Assembly: GCA_035192965.1 (NCBI GenBank)
Contig: CP136571.1
Location: 454,501-518,500 of the forward strand
Origin: Fuscovulum sp.
GTDB taxonomy: Bacteria > Pseudomonadota > Alphaproteobacteria > Rhodobacterales > Rhodobacteraceae
Length of the DNA stretch: 64,000 bases
Direction of reading: 5' to 3'
Shown: positions 1 through 8,139 of the stretch, in pieces
Layout of the letters: each line of letters begins with the position of its first letter
Numbering within the stretch: the stretch's first letter is position 1
Notes under the pieces: generated by a model
Database searches by the model: none
What the model saw: only the letters and a program-made list of their open reading frames with translations
Told to the model about the DNA's origin: nothing
Position numbers and translations under genes: made by a program

Positions 1-587
1 CGGCCATCCTTGCCGCCTTGGTGCAGCGCGGGGTGACAGGCCGGGGCCAGCAGATCGACATGGCACTGATGGACGTGGCCACCGCCATCATGGCCAACCA
101 GAACATGAATTACCTCACCACCGGCAAGGCCCCGGCCAAGATGGGCAATGCCCACCCGAACCTCGCACCCTATGCCGTGTTCGATTGTGCCGATGGGTGG
201 ATCATCCTCGCCACCGGGAATGATGGCCAATACCGCAAACTCTGCGCCATTCTCGGCCTTGATCACTTGGCCGATCACCCCGATTACCTGACGAACGCAG
301 ACCGCGTCCGCAACCGCGAACCGCTGACCGATGCCATCACCGCCGTCACGGTGACATGGACCAAGGCCGACCTGCTGCAAGCCTGCGAAGACCACGGCGT
401 TCCCGCAGGCCCGATCAACAACTTGGCCGAGGTGTTTGCCGATCCGCAGGTCATCGCCCGAAAGATGCAGCTTGATCTCGGCGGTGTCCCCGGCGTGCGG
501 TCACCGTTTACCTTTTCTGATGCCGACCTGTCTCTGGATCGCCCCGCCCCGAAACTGGGCGAACATCAGGACGAAATCCTGGGTTAA
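1..587 (+). CDS. CaiB/BaiF-type CoA transferase, C-terminal part (5' end outside window)
   Basis: The reading frame is open from the first base of the window and continues upstream, so only about the last 195 residues are present. The visible protein starts [20 protein letters not shown], the segment typical of family III CoA transferases (formyl-CoA/carnitine CoA transferase fold) that precedes the small domain. Later segments such as [14 protein letters not shown] and [18 protein letters not shown] also fit this family. These enzymes move CoA between carboxylic acids in the cytoplasm. The substrate cannot be told from the sequence, and the N-terminal catalytic Asp region lies outside the window. 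The stop codon overlaps the stop codon of the convergent lpxK gene by four bases. Family assignment is firm; specificity is unknown. Confidence 0.9.
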   Translation, partial: AILAALVQRGVTGRGQQIDMALMDVATAIMANQNMNYLTTGKAPAKMGNAHPNLAPYAVFDCADGWIILATGNDGQYRKLCAILGLDHLADHPDYLTNADRVRNREPLTDAITAVTVTWTKADLLQACEDHGVPAGPINNLAEVFADPQVIARKMQLDLGGVPGVRSPFTFSDADLSLDRPAPKLGEHQDEILG

Positions 588-1573
588 ACCCCGATCCGCG
601 CCAGCGCCGCATCCAGCGGCGCGGCATCCCCGATCCGCAGCCGCACCGGCAAGGTCAGCACCTTCATCCGAAACGCCGCGGGCAGGCGTACGGCGTCCTT
701 CTCGGTCGTCACCAGTTGCGCCCCCAGCCCCCGCGCCTCCAGTTCAAGCCGCGCCATCAGTGCATCGGTCAGCGGCTGGTGGTCATCCAGTGCCACCACG
801 CGGATCACCTCTGCCCCCTCATCCCGCAATGTGGCAAAGAACTTTTCGGGGTGCCCGATTCCTGCAAAGGCAATCACCCGTTGCCCCTGCCAATCCATCC
901 CCATCTGCAACGGCACCAACTGCCCTGTCAGATGCGGCACCCGGATCGCCGCGCCCCATTGCGCCGTAAACCCCGCCTGCGCCGCCCCGTCGCCGATCGA
1001 GAGCAGCAGATCCGCCCGCGCCAACCCCACCGCCACGGGTTCCCGCAACGGTCCTGCAGGAAGGCAGCGCCCGTTGCCGAACCCCAGCCGCGCATCCACC
1101 ACGATCAGGCTCAGGGATTTCTCGACAGACGGGTTCTGAAACCCGTCATCCAGAACGATCACCCCCGCCCCCGCCGCCTCCGCCGCCCGCACCCCCGCTG
1201 CGCGGTCCTTGGCCACCCAGACCGGCGCAAAAGCCGCCAGCAGCAGCGGCTCGTCCCCTACATCGGCAGCGGTATGTTTGCGTTCTTCCACCCGCACCGG
1301 CCCGTCCAGCCGCCCCCCATGTCCGCGCGAAACCACATGGGCCACCACACCCCGTGCCGCCAACCGTTCCAGCAGGGCAATCACTGTGGGTGTCTTGCCC
1401 GTCCCCCCGGCATTCAGGTTGCCCACACAGATCACCGGCACCCCGGCGCGATACCCCGGGGCCTGCAGCCGCCGCGCCGTTCCCGCCGCATAGACCACCC
1501 CGAGCGGGGACAGTAGCCGCGCCGCCAGTGCAGGCCGATCCGGCGGCGTGAACCAGAATCCCGGCGCGCGCAT
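584..1573 (-). CDS. lpxK: Tetraacyldisaccharide 4'-kinase LpxK
   Basis: This 329-residue protein is the lipid A 4'-kinase, which phosphorylates the disaccharide lipid A precursor using ATP at the inner face of the cytoplasmic membrane. The P-loop is [12 protein letters not shown] at about residues 52-63, and the N-terminus [20 protein letters not shown] is the usual membrane-associated LpxK start. [10 protein letters not shown] at about residue 142 is the conserved DDGFQ motif, and [10 protein letters not shown] near the C-terminus is also typical. Length is normal for the family. The ATG overlaps the waaA stop codon by one base (TGATG), so it is probably translated with waaA. It is the last gene of the DUF4170-waaA-lpxK unit. 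Confidence 0.96.
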   Translation of the reverse strand: MRAPGFWFTPPDRPALAARLLSPLGVVYAAGTARRLQAPGYRAGVPVICVGNLNAGGTGKTPTVIALLERLAARGVVAHVVSRGHGGRLDGPVRVEERKHTAADVGDEPLLLAAFAPVWVAKDRAAGVRAAEAAGAGVIVLDDGFQNPSVEKSLSLIVVDARLGFGNGRCLPAGPLREPVAVGLARADLLLSIGDGAAQAGFTAQWGAAIRVPHLTGQLVPLQMGMDWQGQRVIAFAGIGHPEKFFATLRDEGAEVIRVVALDDHQPLTDALMARLELEARGLGAQLVTTEKDAVRLPAAFRMKVLTLPVRLRIGDAAPLDAALARIGV

Positions 1574-2769
1574 CAGGTTTCCCCGTCCATGATGCGGCGG
1601 ATCATCGTCATCACGCGTTCCGTCACTTCGGCCCCGTCCGATGCCACCGCCCAGGCCGCCTGCGCCAACCGCGCCGCCCGGTCTGGTGACAGCAGATCCC
1701 CCAACGCCTCGGCCAGATCGCTTGCCGATCCAACCGCGCGCGCCGCGCGCGCCGCGCCCAGACGGCCAAAGGTGGTGCCATAAGGCCCCGGTCGTGGTCC
1801 GTATAGAATGGCCGACCCCAGCGCCGCCGCCTCCAGCGGATCACGTAAACAGCCGCTTCCGCCAAGGCTGCCGCCCATGAAGGTGATGGGGGCCAGCCGA
1901 TACCAAAGGCCGAACTCGCTTCCCGCATCGGCGATATAGACCTCGGTTTCCGCCTCGGGTTCTTCCTCTTCGGCGCGGCGGGCGACGGACCAGCCCTCTT
2001 CCTTTTCCATTCGCTGCGCCAAAGGCCCAACGCGGCCTGGATCCTGCGGCACCACGATCAACAGCAACCGATGCGCCAGCCGCAACGCCGTGCGATGTGC
2101 CGCGATCACCGCGCTTTCCTCTGCCTCGGGCAGGGCGGCGGCCAGCCAGACAGGCCGCGTTGCCAACTGTCGTGCCATCGCATCCCGCTCCGCCTCGGTG
2201 CAGGGCAGGGCGGCGCTTTCCTCTTCCAGCTTGCCGGTCACCTCCACCGCCGAAGGCGTGGCCCCCGCCTTGCGAAAGGCCCGTGCTGATGGTTCATCCA
2301 GCGTCAGAACCGCCCGAAATTCGGCCAGCAAACCCCGCATCAACCCCGGATACCACCCATCCCGCTCTCGCAGGAAAACCGGGTTCCGCGCGCCCACCAT
2401 CAGCAGGGGCAGCTTGCGCTCCACCGCCTCATGCAACAGCGCCGGGCGCAATTCGCCCTCGGACATGATCACGACCTCGGGCCGCCAGTGATCAAGAAAC
2501 GCCGCCGCCTCAACCTGCACATCCGCAGGCGGCGTTTGCAGGATGATCCCCGCCCGCTTGGGCAACGGATCGGGGCATGTCAGCACCACGGCGACCGCAT
2601 CCTCTTCCAACAGCCGCCGCGCCAGTTCCATCAGCGACCGCGCCGCATCCACGCCCGGCGCATGCAACCAGACCAGCCGCCCAGCAGGACGCTGCGGCCG
2701 TTCAATCGCTGGCCCTGCCTCGCGGCGGTTGGACAGGTTGTAAAGCGTAAGGCCGAGGGAATAGGCCAT
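1573..2769 (-). CDS. waaA: 3-deoxy-D-manno-octulosonic acid (Kdo) transferase WaaA
   Basis: This 398-residue GT-B glycosyltransferase adds Kdo to the lipid A precursor. The N-terminus [12 protein letters not shown] is the short membrane-anchoring helix seen in KdtA proteins. The segment [16 protein letters not shown] carries the acceptor-site glutamate region (family motif E-x-E-x-W/R-P). [22 protein letters not shown] near residue 300 corresponds to the C-terminal donor-binding loop (family GGSL...G.NPLEPA). The sequence departs from the enterobacterial consensus in that loop ([10 protein letters not shown]), which I believe is common in Rhodobacterales. It lies 15 bases downstream of the DUF4170 gene and is coupled to lpxK by a one-base overlap. 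Confidence 0.93.
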   Translation of the reverse strand: MAYSLGLTLYNLSNRREAGPAIERPQRPAGRLVWLHAPGVDAARSLMELARRLLEEDAVAVVLTCPDPLPKRAGIILQTPPADVQVEAAAFLDHWRPEVVIMSEGELRPALLHEAVERKLPLLMVGARNPVFLRERDGWYPGLMRGLLAEFRAVLTLDEPSARAFRKAGATPSAVEVTGKLEEESAALPCTEAERDAMARQLATRPVWLAAALPEAEESAVIAAHRTALRLAHRLLLIVVPQDPGRVGPLAQRMEKEEGWSVARRAEEEEPEAETEVYIADAGSEFGLWYRLAPITFMGGSLGGSGCLRDPLEAAALGSAILYGPRPGPYGTTFGRLGAARAARAVGSASDLAEALGDLLSPDRAARLAQAAWAVASDGAEVTERVMTMIRRIMDGET

Positions 2770-2784
2770 GTCCTGTGCTGGTAC

Positions 2785-3030
2785 TTACAGACCCAGCGCC
2801 TCGGTCGCCGACCCGGCCTGTTCCTCATCCCGCAGGCGATGAATATGCGCGATGAAATAGCGCATATGCGCATTGTCCACTGTCCGCTGCGCCTCGGCCT
2901 TCCAGGCCGAAAAGGCGCTGGCGTAATCCGGGAACATCCCCACGATATGGATCTTGCTGACATCCCTGAAGACATTCTTTTCAGGTGTCACCAGCTCGCC
3001 GCCGAAAACAAGGTGAAGGCGCTGCGTCAT
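2785..3030 (-). CDS. DUF4170 domain protein
   Basis: This 81-residue acidic-to-neutral protein (MTQRLHLVFGGELVTPEKN...) matches the DUF4170 family, a short soluble protein found in alphaproteobacteria just upstream of waaA and lpxK. It has no signal peptide or membrane helix. Motifs typical of the family are the central DYASAFSAWKAEAQRTVDNA stretch and YFIAHIHRL. Its function is not known to me; its fixed position suggests a role tied to Kdo/lipid A assembly, which is inference from context only. It is the first gene of the minus-strand lipid A unit and diverges from the DEAD-box helicase gene across a 261-base spacer. Confidence 0.85.
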   Translation of the reverse strand: MTQRLHLVFGGELVTPEKNVFRDVSKIHIVGMFPDYASAFSAWKAEAQRTVDNAHMRYFIAHIHRLRDEEQAGSATEALGL

Positions 3031-3291
3031 GGTATTTCGCTCCGCGGGGTGAGAGTCGTCACATTCGCGCGCAGGGTAACGCCCCCCGCCGCAGGGTCAA
3101 GCCAGCGCCGCCCGCAATGCTGCACTGCAAAAGCATTGCTATACATTTGCACGATTTTGCCCTATGCCGCCAGAACGGCCCGACGATTCCGGGGCAGGCG
3201 GCGGTTTTGGGAGGCCGGTCCTGCGAAGGGGAATGAGGTGCCGGTGCAAGGTACTTCACGGGCGCAATACGTCGCCCCTTCAGGATATGAC

Positions 3292-5829
3292 ATGACAGAT
3301 ACGACGATTGCCGCGCCTCTGGCTGCGGCCCTTTCGGCCAAGGGCTATGAAACCCTTACGGCCGTTCAAACCGCCATGCTGGCAGAGGAAGTCGCAGGCC
3401 GCGACCTGCTGGTGTCCGCGCAGACGGGTTCGGGCAAAACCGTGGCCTTCGGCCTTGCCATCGCGCCGGATGTCCTTGGCACGCAGGATCGCCTGCTGTT
3501 CGCTGACCGCCCCCTTGCCCTGATCGTCGCCCCTACGCGCGAACTGGCCCAGCAGGTGCAACGCGAATTCGAATGGCTCTATGCCGATGCCGGGGCTGTC
3601 CTTGCCTCTTGCGTGGGCGGGATGGATTACCGCAACGAACGCCGCGCGCTTGATCGCGGCGCGCATATCGTGGTGGGCACCCCCGGCCGCCTGCGCGACC
3701 ATATCGAACGCAAGTCGCTTGATCTGTCGGGCATCAAGGCCGTGGTTCTGGACGAAGCCGATGAAATGCTCGATCTCGGTTTTGCCGAGGATCTGGAATT
3801 CATCCTCGCCGCCGCGTCCGAGGAACGCCGTACGCTGATGTTCTCGGCCACCGTGCCGAAGGAAATCGAAAAGCTGGCTGGCACCTTCCAGAAAGACGCC
3901 CTCCGCATCGCCGCACAGGGCGAGGCGAAGCAGCACGTCGATATCGAATACCGCGCCCTGTCCGTGCAGGCACGCGACCGCGAACACGCGATCTTCAATG
4001 TCCTGCGGTTCTATGAGGCGCAGACCGCCATCGTCTTCTGCAAGACGCGCGCGAACGTGAACCACCTTTATGCCCGCATGGCCAATCGCGGCTTTCAGGC
4101 CGTGGCCCTGTCGGGTGAGCTTAGTCAGCAGGAACGCATGCACGCATTGCAGGCGCTGCGCGACGGCCGCGCCCGCGTCTGTATCGCCACCGATGTCGCC
4201 GCGCGCGGGATCGACCTTCCGGGTCTGGAACTGGTGGTCCATGCCGACCTTCCGTCGAACTCGGAAACCATGTTGCACCGGTCGGGCCGTACGGGCCGCG
4301 CCGGGCGCAAGGGCGTATCGGCGCTGATCGTGCCGCCGGCCGAATTCCGCAAGGCGCAGCGCCTGCTGCAAGGGGCCAAGGTCGTTGCCGAATGGGGCAA
4401 GGCACCCAGCGCCGAAGAAGTGCAGGAAAAGGATGACCTGCGTCTGATCGAACACCCTGCGCTTGCGCAGGACGTGGGCGATGAGGCCGACATGGCCGCT
4501 ACCCTGCTGGCCGAATATGGCGCCGAAAACGTTGCTGCTGCCTTCATCCGCCTCTGGCGCGAAGGCCGCTCGGCACCCGAAGTGCTTTCCGACGCGATCA
4601 CCCCCACCGCCTCTGCCCCGCGTGAGCGTGGTGAGTTTGGCCCGTCGGTCTGGTTCAAGCTGTCCGTCGGCCATACCGGCCGGGCCGAGGCGCGCTGGCT
4701 CCTGCCCAAGATCTGCGAAACCGGCTCCATCTCCAAGGATGGCATCGGCGCGATCCGGGTGCAGCAGGACCACACCCTTGTGCAGATCTTGGAAACGGTG
4801 GCAGGCAAATTTGGCAAGATGATCGAAATCGAGCCGGGCCTGATGATGGAACGCATCGAAGGCGAACCCTCCATGGAGCGCCCCGAACGCCCCACGACGC
4901 GCCCGAACTCCCGCCCGGCTCCCGCCCCGCGCCCTGAACGCCGCGAGACGCCTAAACCGGTGCGCGAAGACCGCCCGGTTCGGGAAGAGCGGGCTGAAAA
5001 GCCGTCCTATTCCGGCAAGCCGCCGCGCATCGTCGAAGACGATGCCCCCGCCGCACCGGCATGGTCCCCGCTGGAAGGATCGGAAGCCGCGCCTGCCGCA
5101 GCCCCGGCCCCGCGCGAGGAACGCCCGCGCAAACCCTACGCCCCGCGCGGTGATGCTGAACGTAAACCCTACGCCCCCCGCGCTGAAGGCGACCGCAAAC
5201 CCTACGCCCCGCGTGGCGATGGCGAACGCAAGCCTTATGCGCCCCGCGCTGAAGGCGACCGTAAGCCCTACGCTCCGCGTGGTGATGCCGAGCGCAAGCC
5301 TTATGCGCCCCGCGCTGAAGGCGACCGTAAGCCCTACGCCCCCCGCGGCGATGCTGAGCGCAAACCCTATGCGCCCCGCGCCGAAGGCGACCGCAAGCCC
5401 TACGCCCCGCGCGAAGCTGGCGGCACGGATGACCGCAAACCCCGCTGGAAGGCCGAAGGCGCGCCGAAATCTGCAGGCTTCAAATCCCACGGCGGCAGCC
5501 CGGATCGCCCGGCCAAGGCGGCGGGTTACAAATCCCATGCAGCCGCACCCGCAGGTGACAAACCCAAGGGCGATTGGGCGCCCCGCAAACCCCGTGCCGA
5601 AGGCGACGCCCCGGCCCGTGGTCCCCGCGCGCCCGGCGGCAAGCCGGAATGGAAACCCAAAGGCGAAGGCAAACCCGCCTACAAGCCGCGCGGTACGGAC
5701 GGCCCGGATCAGCGCCCCTTCCGGGCAAAGCCGGCCGGGGCGAAACCCGCCTCCCGCGCCAAACCGGCGGCACCCCGCGCGGATGCCAAGGACACGTCCA
5801 AACGCTTCGTTCCGCCAAAGAAGAAGTGA
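3292..5829 (+). CDS. DEAD-box ATP-dependent RNA helicase with DbpA-type RNA-binding domain and repetitive basic tail
   Basis: I place the start at the ATG of MTDTTIAAPLAAALSAKG, giving 845 residues; the open frame runs much further upstream but with no helicase homology. The Q motif (Gln26), Walker A AQTGSGKT (about 43-50), DEAD box (154-157), SAT (185-187) and HRSGRTGRAGR motifs are all present, so this is an active SF2 RNA helicase. Residues about 445-520 (VWFKLSVGHTGRAEARWLLP...) look like the DbpA C-terminal RNA-binding domain, which in DbpA/CsdA binds structured RNA. The last ~320 residues are low complexity, Lys/Arg/Pro/Ala-rich and disordered, with nine 11-residue repeats. Likely roles are ribosome assembly or RNA degradosome and cold adaptation. 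A strong terminator follows. Confidence 0.95.
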   Translation: MTDTTIAAPLAAALSAKGYETLTAVQTAMLAEEVAGRDLLVSAQTGSGKTVAFGLAIAPDVLGTQDRLLFADRPLALIVAPTRELAQQVQREFEWLYADAGAVLASCVGGMDYRNERRALDRGAHIVVGTPGRLRDHIERKSLDLSGIKAVVLDEADEMLDLGFAEDLEFILAAASEERRTLMFSATVPKEIEKLAGTFQKDALRIAAQGEAKQHVDIEYRALSVQARDREHAIFNVLRFYEAQTAIVFCKTRANVNHLYARMANRGFQAVALSGELSQQERMHALQALRDGRARVCIATDVAARGIDLPGLELVVHADLPSNSETMLHRSGRTGRAGRKGVSALIVPPAEFRKAQRLLQGAKVVAEWGKAPSAEEVQEKDDLRLIEHPALAQDVGDEADMAATLLAEYGAENVAAAFIRLWREGRSAPEVLSDAITPTASAPRERGEFGPSVWFKLSVGHTGRAEARWLLPKICETGSISKDGIGAIRVQQDHTLVQILETVAGKFGKMIEIEPGLMMERIEGEPSMERPERPTTRPNSRPAPAPRPERRETPKPVREDRPVREERAEKPSYSGKPPRIVEDDAPAAPAWSPLEGSEAAPAAAPAPREERPRKPYAPRGDAERKPYAPRAEGDRKPYAPRGDGERKPYAPRAEGDRKPYAPRGDAERKPYAPRAEGDRKPYAPRGDAERKPYAPRAEGDRKPYAPREAGGTDDRKPRWKAEGAPKSAGFKSHGGSPDRPAKAAGYKSHAAAPAGDKPKGDWAPRKPRAEGDAPARGPRAPGGKPEWKPKGEGKPAYKPRGTDGPDQRPFRAKPAGAKPASRAKPAAPRADAKDTSKRFVPPKKK
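5128..5424 (+). repeat. Nine in-frame tandem copies of a 33-bp unit in the helicase tail
   Basis: The unit encodes RKPYAPR followed by a four-residue linker. Linkers alternate GDAE, AEGD, GDGE, AEGD, GDAE, AEGD, GDAE, AEGD, EAGG, so the true higher-order period is 66 bp (22 residues). Copies differ mostly at third codon positions (for example cgcaaaccc versus cgtaagccc), which shows selection on the peptide rather than recent slippage alone. It lies in residues 613-711 of the helicase. Confidence 0.97.
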
Positions 5830-5844
5830 TCTGACAGCACAAAG

Positions 5845-5871
5845 AAAAGGCCGCCCCTTGGGCGGCCTTTT
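5845..5871. terminator. Bidirectional rho-independent terminator
   Basis: An 11-bp stem aaaaggccgcc/ggcggcctttt with a 5-nt loop sits between the convergent helicase and IMPase-family genes. The A-rich left arm and T-rich right arm let it act on both strands. Confidence 0.9.
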
Positions 5872-5898
5872 CCATTTCAACCAGATAGCGAAACGATC

Positions 5899-6681
5899 TC
5901 AGACCGGCGCCAACCGCTCCATCAACGCCCGATGCAGCCCCGGCGCGGCCACAACCAATCCATCGGCCTTCGGCACAGGCATGTTGAACCGCAGCGCAGC
6001 CCCATGCCGATCCGACACCGCCGCCCCGGCCCGCGCCGCAATCAGGCTGCCGGCCGCGATGTCCCATTCCCAGCCTTGCCGAAAGCTCAGCATCCCGTCA
6101 AACCGCCCTTGTCCCACCAGCGCCAGCCGATAGGCGACCGACGCGCGGAAACTGCGCTTCACATCCGGCACACCGCCCGGCCAATGCTCGGCCTTCAGGT
6201 TCACCGCAGGCGTCAGGATATTCGCCCCTTCGGTCCCGCCAATGGTGCTGGCCGCAATCGGCGCATCGTTCAGCGTGGCAGGCCCGTCATGGCGGGCCGC
6301 GAACATCCGGTCCAGCACGGGCAGAAACACCACCCCCGCCGTCACCTTGCCATCGCGCGCTATTGCCAGCGAATGGCTGAAACTGTCTTCGCCTGCGATA
6401 AAGGCGCGTGTCCCGTCAATCGGGTCAAGGATAAAGACCGTCTCCCGCTCCAATCGCACCAGATCATCCGGCGTCTCTTCCGACAGCCAGCCGTAATCCG
6501 GCCGCGCGCCCCGCAGCGTTTTGATCAGCGCGTCATTGACCGCATGATCTGCCTCGGTGACCGGCCCTTCATCGCCCTTGTCCCACACCTTGGGATTGCG
6601 CTTCCAAAAGCGCATCGCGATCTTTCCCGCCTCGCGCGCCGCGCGCACCAGCAAGGCAAGGTCGTCTTCAGGAACCGGCAA
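5899..6681 (-). CDS. Inositol-monophosphatase-family phosphatase (CysQ/histidinol-phosphatase-like)
   Basis: This 260-residue protein is a Mg-dependent phosphatase of the IMPase superfamily. The metal-binding motifs are visible: LSEETPDD (the E-E motif), DPIDGT at about residues 86-91, and WEWDIAAG near residue 204. The superfamily includes inositol monophosphatase, CysQ (3'-phosphoadenosine 5'-phosphate phosphatase) and HisN-type histidinol phosphatase, and the motifs do not settle which substrate applies; CysQ-like is my first guess. The start is a TTG at 6679-6681, because the frame is closed by a TGA two codons upstream and the next ATG would delete the first helix. It overlaps the 3' end of tldE/pmbA by 14 bases, which implies translational coupling. 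Confidence 0.88.
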   Translation of the reverse strand: MPVPEDDLALLVRAAREAGKIAMRFWKRNPKVWDKGDEGPVTEADHAVNDALIKTLRGARPDYGWLSEETPDDLVRLERETVFILDPIDGTRAFIAGEDSFSHSLAIARDGKVTAGVVFLPVLDRMFAARHDGPATLNDAPIAASTIGGTEGANILTPAVNLKAEHWPGGVPDVKRSFRASVAYRLALVGQGRFDGMLSFRQGWEWDIAAGSLIAARAGAAVSDRHGAALRFNMPVPKADGLVVAAPGLHRALMERLAPV

Positions 6682-8011
6682 GAGTCAACCCGTCGATCAG
6701 GCAGGAAGGCACCCGCGTCGACAGATGTGCCCGCGCATCATTCGCCGGGATCAGCCGCAGCAGCATGTCGCGCAGATTGCCCGCGATGGTGCACTCGTTC
6801 ACCGGGTGCGAAATCACCCCGTTCTGTACCCAGAACCCCGCCGCGCCGCGCGAATAATCCCCGGTGGTCGGGCTGATTGTCGATCCGATCATGGACGTGA
6901 CATAAAGCCCTGTCCCCATGTCGCGGATCAGATCCTCACGCGACCGCGCGCCTTGCGTCAGGTCTATATTCGATGTGGTGGGCGATGGCGGCGAAGATGT
7001 TCCCCGCGCCGCATTGGCCGTGCTGCCCATCCCCAGCTTTCGCCCGGTGGCAAGGTCCAGCGTCCAGCCCGTGAGAATGCCGTTATCTACGATCGCCCGC
7101 CGCTGCGTCGGCAACCCCTCGCCATCAAAAGGGCGGCTGGAAGATATGCGCGGCCGATGCGGATCTTCGATTACCGAAAGCCCTTCGGGCAGCACCTGCT
7201 GTCCCAGCGCATCGCGCAACCAACTCGCCCCCCGCGCAATCGCGGCCCCGTTCACGGCGGAAAGCAGATGCCCGATCAGCGACGATGCCACCCGCTCATC
7301 AAACAGCACCGGATAGGTGCCGGTCACCGGCTTCACCGCCCCGGCCCGTGCCAGGGCCCGTTCCGCCGCGAGCGCGCCAATCCCCTCTGCTCCCGGCAGA
7401 TCGGATTGATAGGTCCGCGATTCCCCTGCCCAGTCCCGCTCCATTCCAGTGCCTTCGCCGGTAAAGGCCACGGCGGAAATGGAACGTGAGGTGCGCGCAT
7501 AGCCCCCCGAAAACCCATTTGATGCCGCCAGATGCATTGCACGGGCAGAATAGCCTGCCGATGCCTCCACCTGTGTGATGCCCTTGGATGCCAGCGCTGC
7601 CGCTTCAACCGCGCGGCAATCGGCCTCCAGCATAGCGGCATTCGGTTCCGCCGCCGGATCGGTCAGGTCAAGCGCCGCCAAATCCCAATCCCGCGCAATC
7701 TGCCCCGGATCGGCCAGTCCGGCATAGGGGTCATCCGGTGCTTCACGCGCCATCGCCACCGCCCGCTCGGCCAGTGCTGCGATGGTGCGGTCCGAAATGT
7801 CGGATGCAGAAACACAGGCCTGCCTACCGCCAAACAGCACGCGAAGCCCGATCTCTGTTCCCTCGGCGCGTTCCGCCTGTTCCAGCGCCCCACGCCGCAC
7901 GTCGATGGTCAGCGAGGTGCCATGAACGGCCAAGGCATCCGCCGCCTCGGCCCCCGCCTTTTTCGCGGCGTCCAGCAATCGGGCAGTCAGATCGGCAAGC
8001 GGTGCGGTCAT
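6668..8011 (-). CDS. pmbA: TldE/PmbA-type metalloprotease-family protein
   Basis: The chosen start MTAPLADLTARLLDAAKKAG has a good ribosome-binding site (aaggaaa, about 7 nt upstream) and gives 447 residues, the normal TldE length; an upstream in-frame ATG has no homology. Segments such as SNGFSGGYARTSRSISAVAF, SSLIGHLLSAVNGAAIARG and WTLDLATGRKLGMGSTANA are characteristic of PmbA/TldE. TldE forms a heterodimer with the zinc peptidase TldD; TldE itself lacks the HExxxH motif and none is seen here. The complex acts in the cytoplasm on small proteins and modified peptides. No tldD is in this window. The downstream phosphatase gene overlaps its 3' end. Confidence 0.94.
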   Translation of the reverse strand: MTAPLADLTARLLDAAKKAGAEAADALAVHGTSLTIDVRRGALEQAERAEGTEIGLRVLFGGRQACVSASDISDRTIAALAERAVAMAREAPDDPYAGLADPGQIARDWDLAALDLTDPAAEPNAAMLEADCRAVEAAALASKGITQVEASAGYSARAMHLAASNGFSGGYARTSRSISAVAFTGEGTGMERDWAGESRTYQSDLPGAEGIGALAAERALARAGAVKPVTGTYPVLFDERVASSLIGHLLSAVNGAAIARGASWLRDALGQQVLPEGLSVIEDPHRPRISSSRPFDGEGLPTQRRAIVDNGILTGWTLDLATGRKLGMGSTANAARGTSSPPSPTTSNIDLTQGARSREDLIRDMGTGLYVTSMIGSTISPTTGDYSRGAAGFWVQNGVISHPVNECTIAGNLRDMLLRLIPANDARAHLSTRVPSCLIDGLTLAGS

Positions 8012-8092
8012 GGGATTTCCTTCAGGCCTCTGTGACCGAGGTAGTCCGCCTGCCACTTCTGTGCAAGTTGATGCCACCACCGGGCAGGTACG

Positions 8093-8120
8093 AAAAAGCC
8101 CCCGCAATCGCTGCGGGGGC
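8093..8120 (-). terminator. Rho-independent terminator of the DUF2125 gene
   Basis: On the minus strand a 9-bp stem tgcccccgc-type hairpin (arms at 8098-8106 and 8112-8120, perfect complement, 5-nt loop) is followed by five T residues. It lies just past the stop codon of the DUF2125 gene and before the tldE/pmbA gene. Confidence 0.88.
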
Positions 8121-8139
8121 CTGTTTCACTAAGCGCTGC

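Noticed and set aside
2431..3291. Upstream extension of the helicase reading frame
   Set aside because: The frame is open for 287 codons before the helicase ATG, but it overlaps waaA and DUF4170 in antisense and shows no helicase homology; a good start with a purine-rich site lies at 3292.
5128..5424. CRISPR-like array
   Set aside because: The regular 33-bp units are in-frame codons of the helicase, without unique spacers.
3280..5880. Long antisense open frame under the helicase gene
   Set aside because: It mirrors the codon structure of a GC-rich gene and its repeats; there is no ribosome-binding site or recognisable domain.
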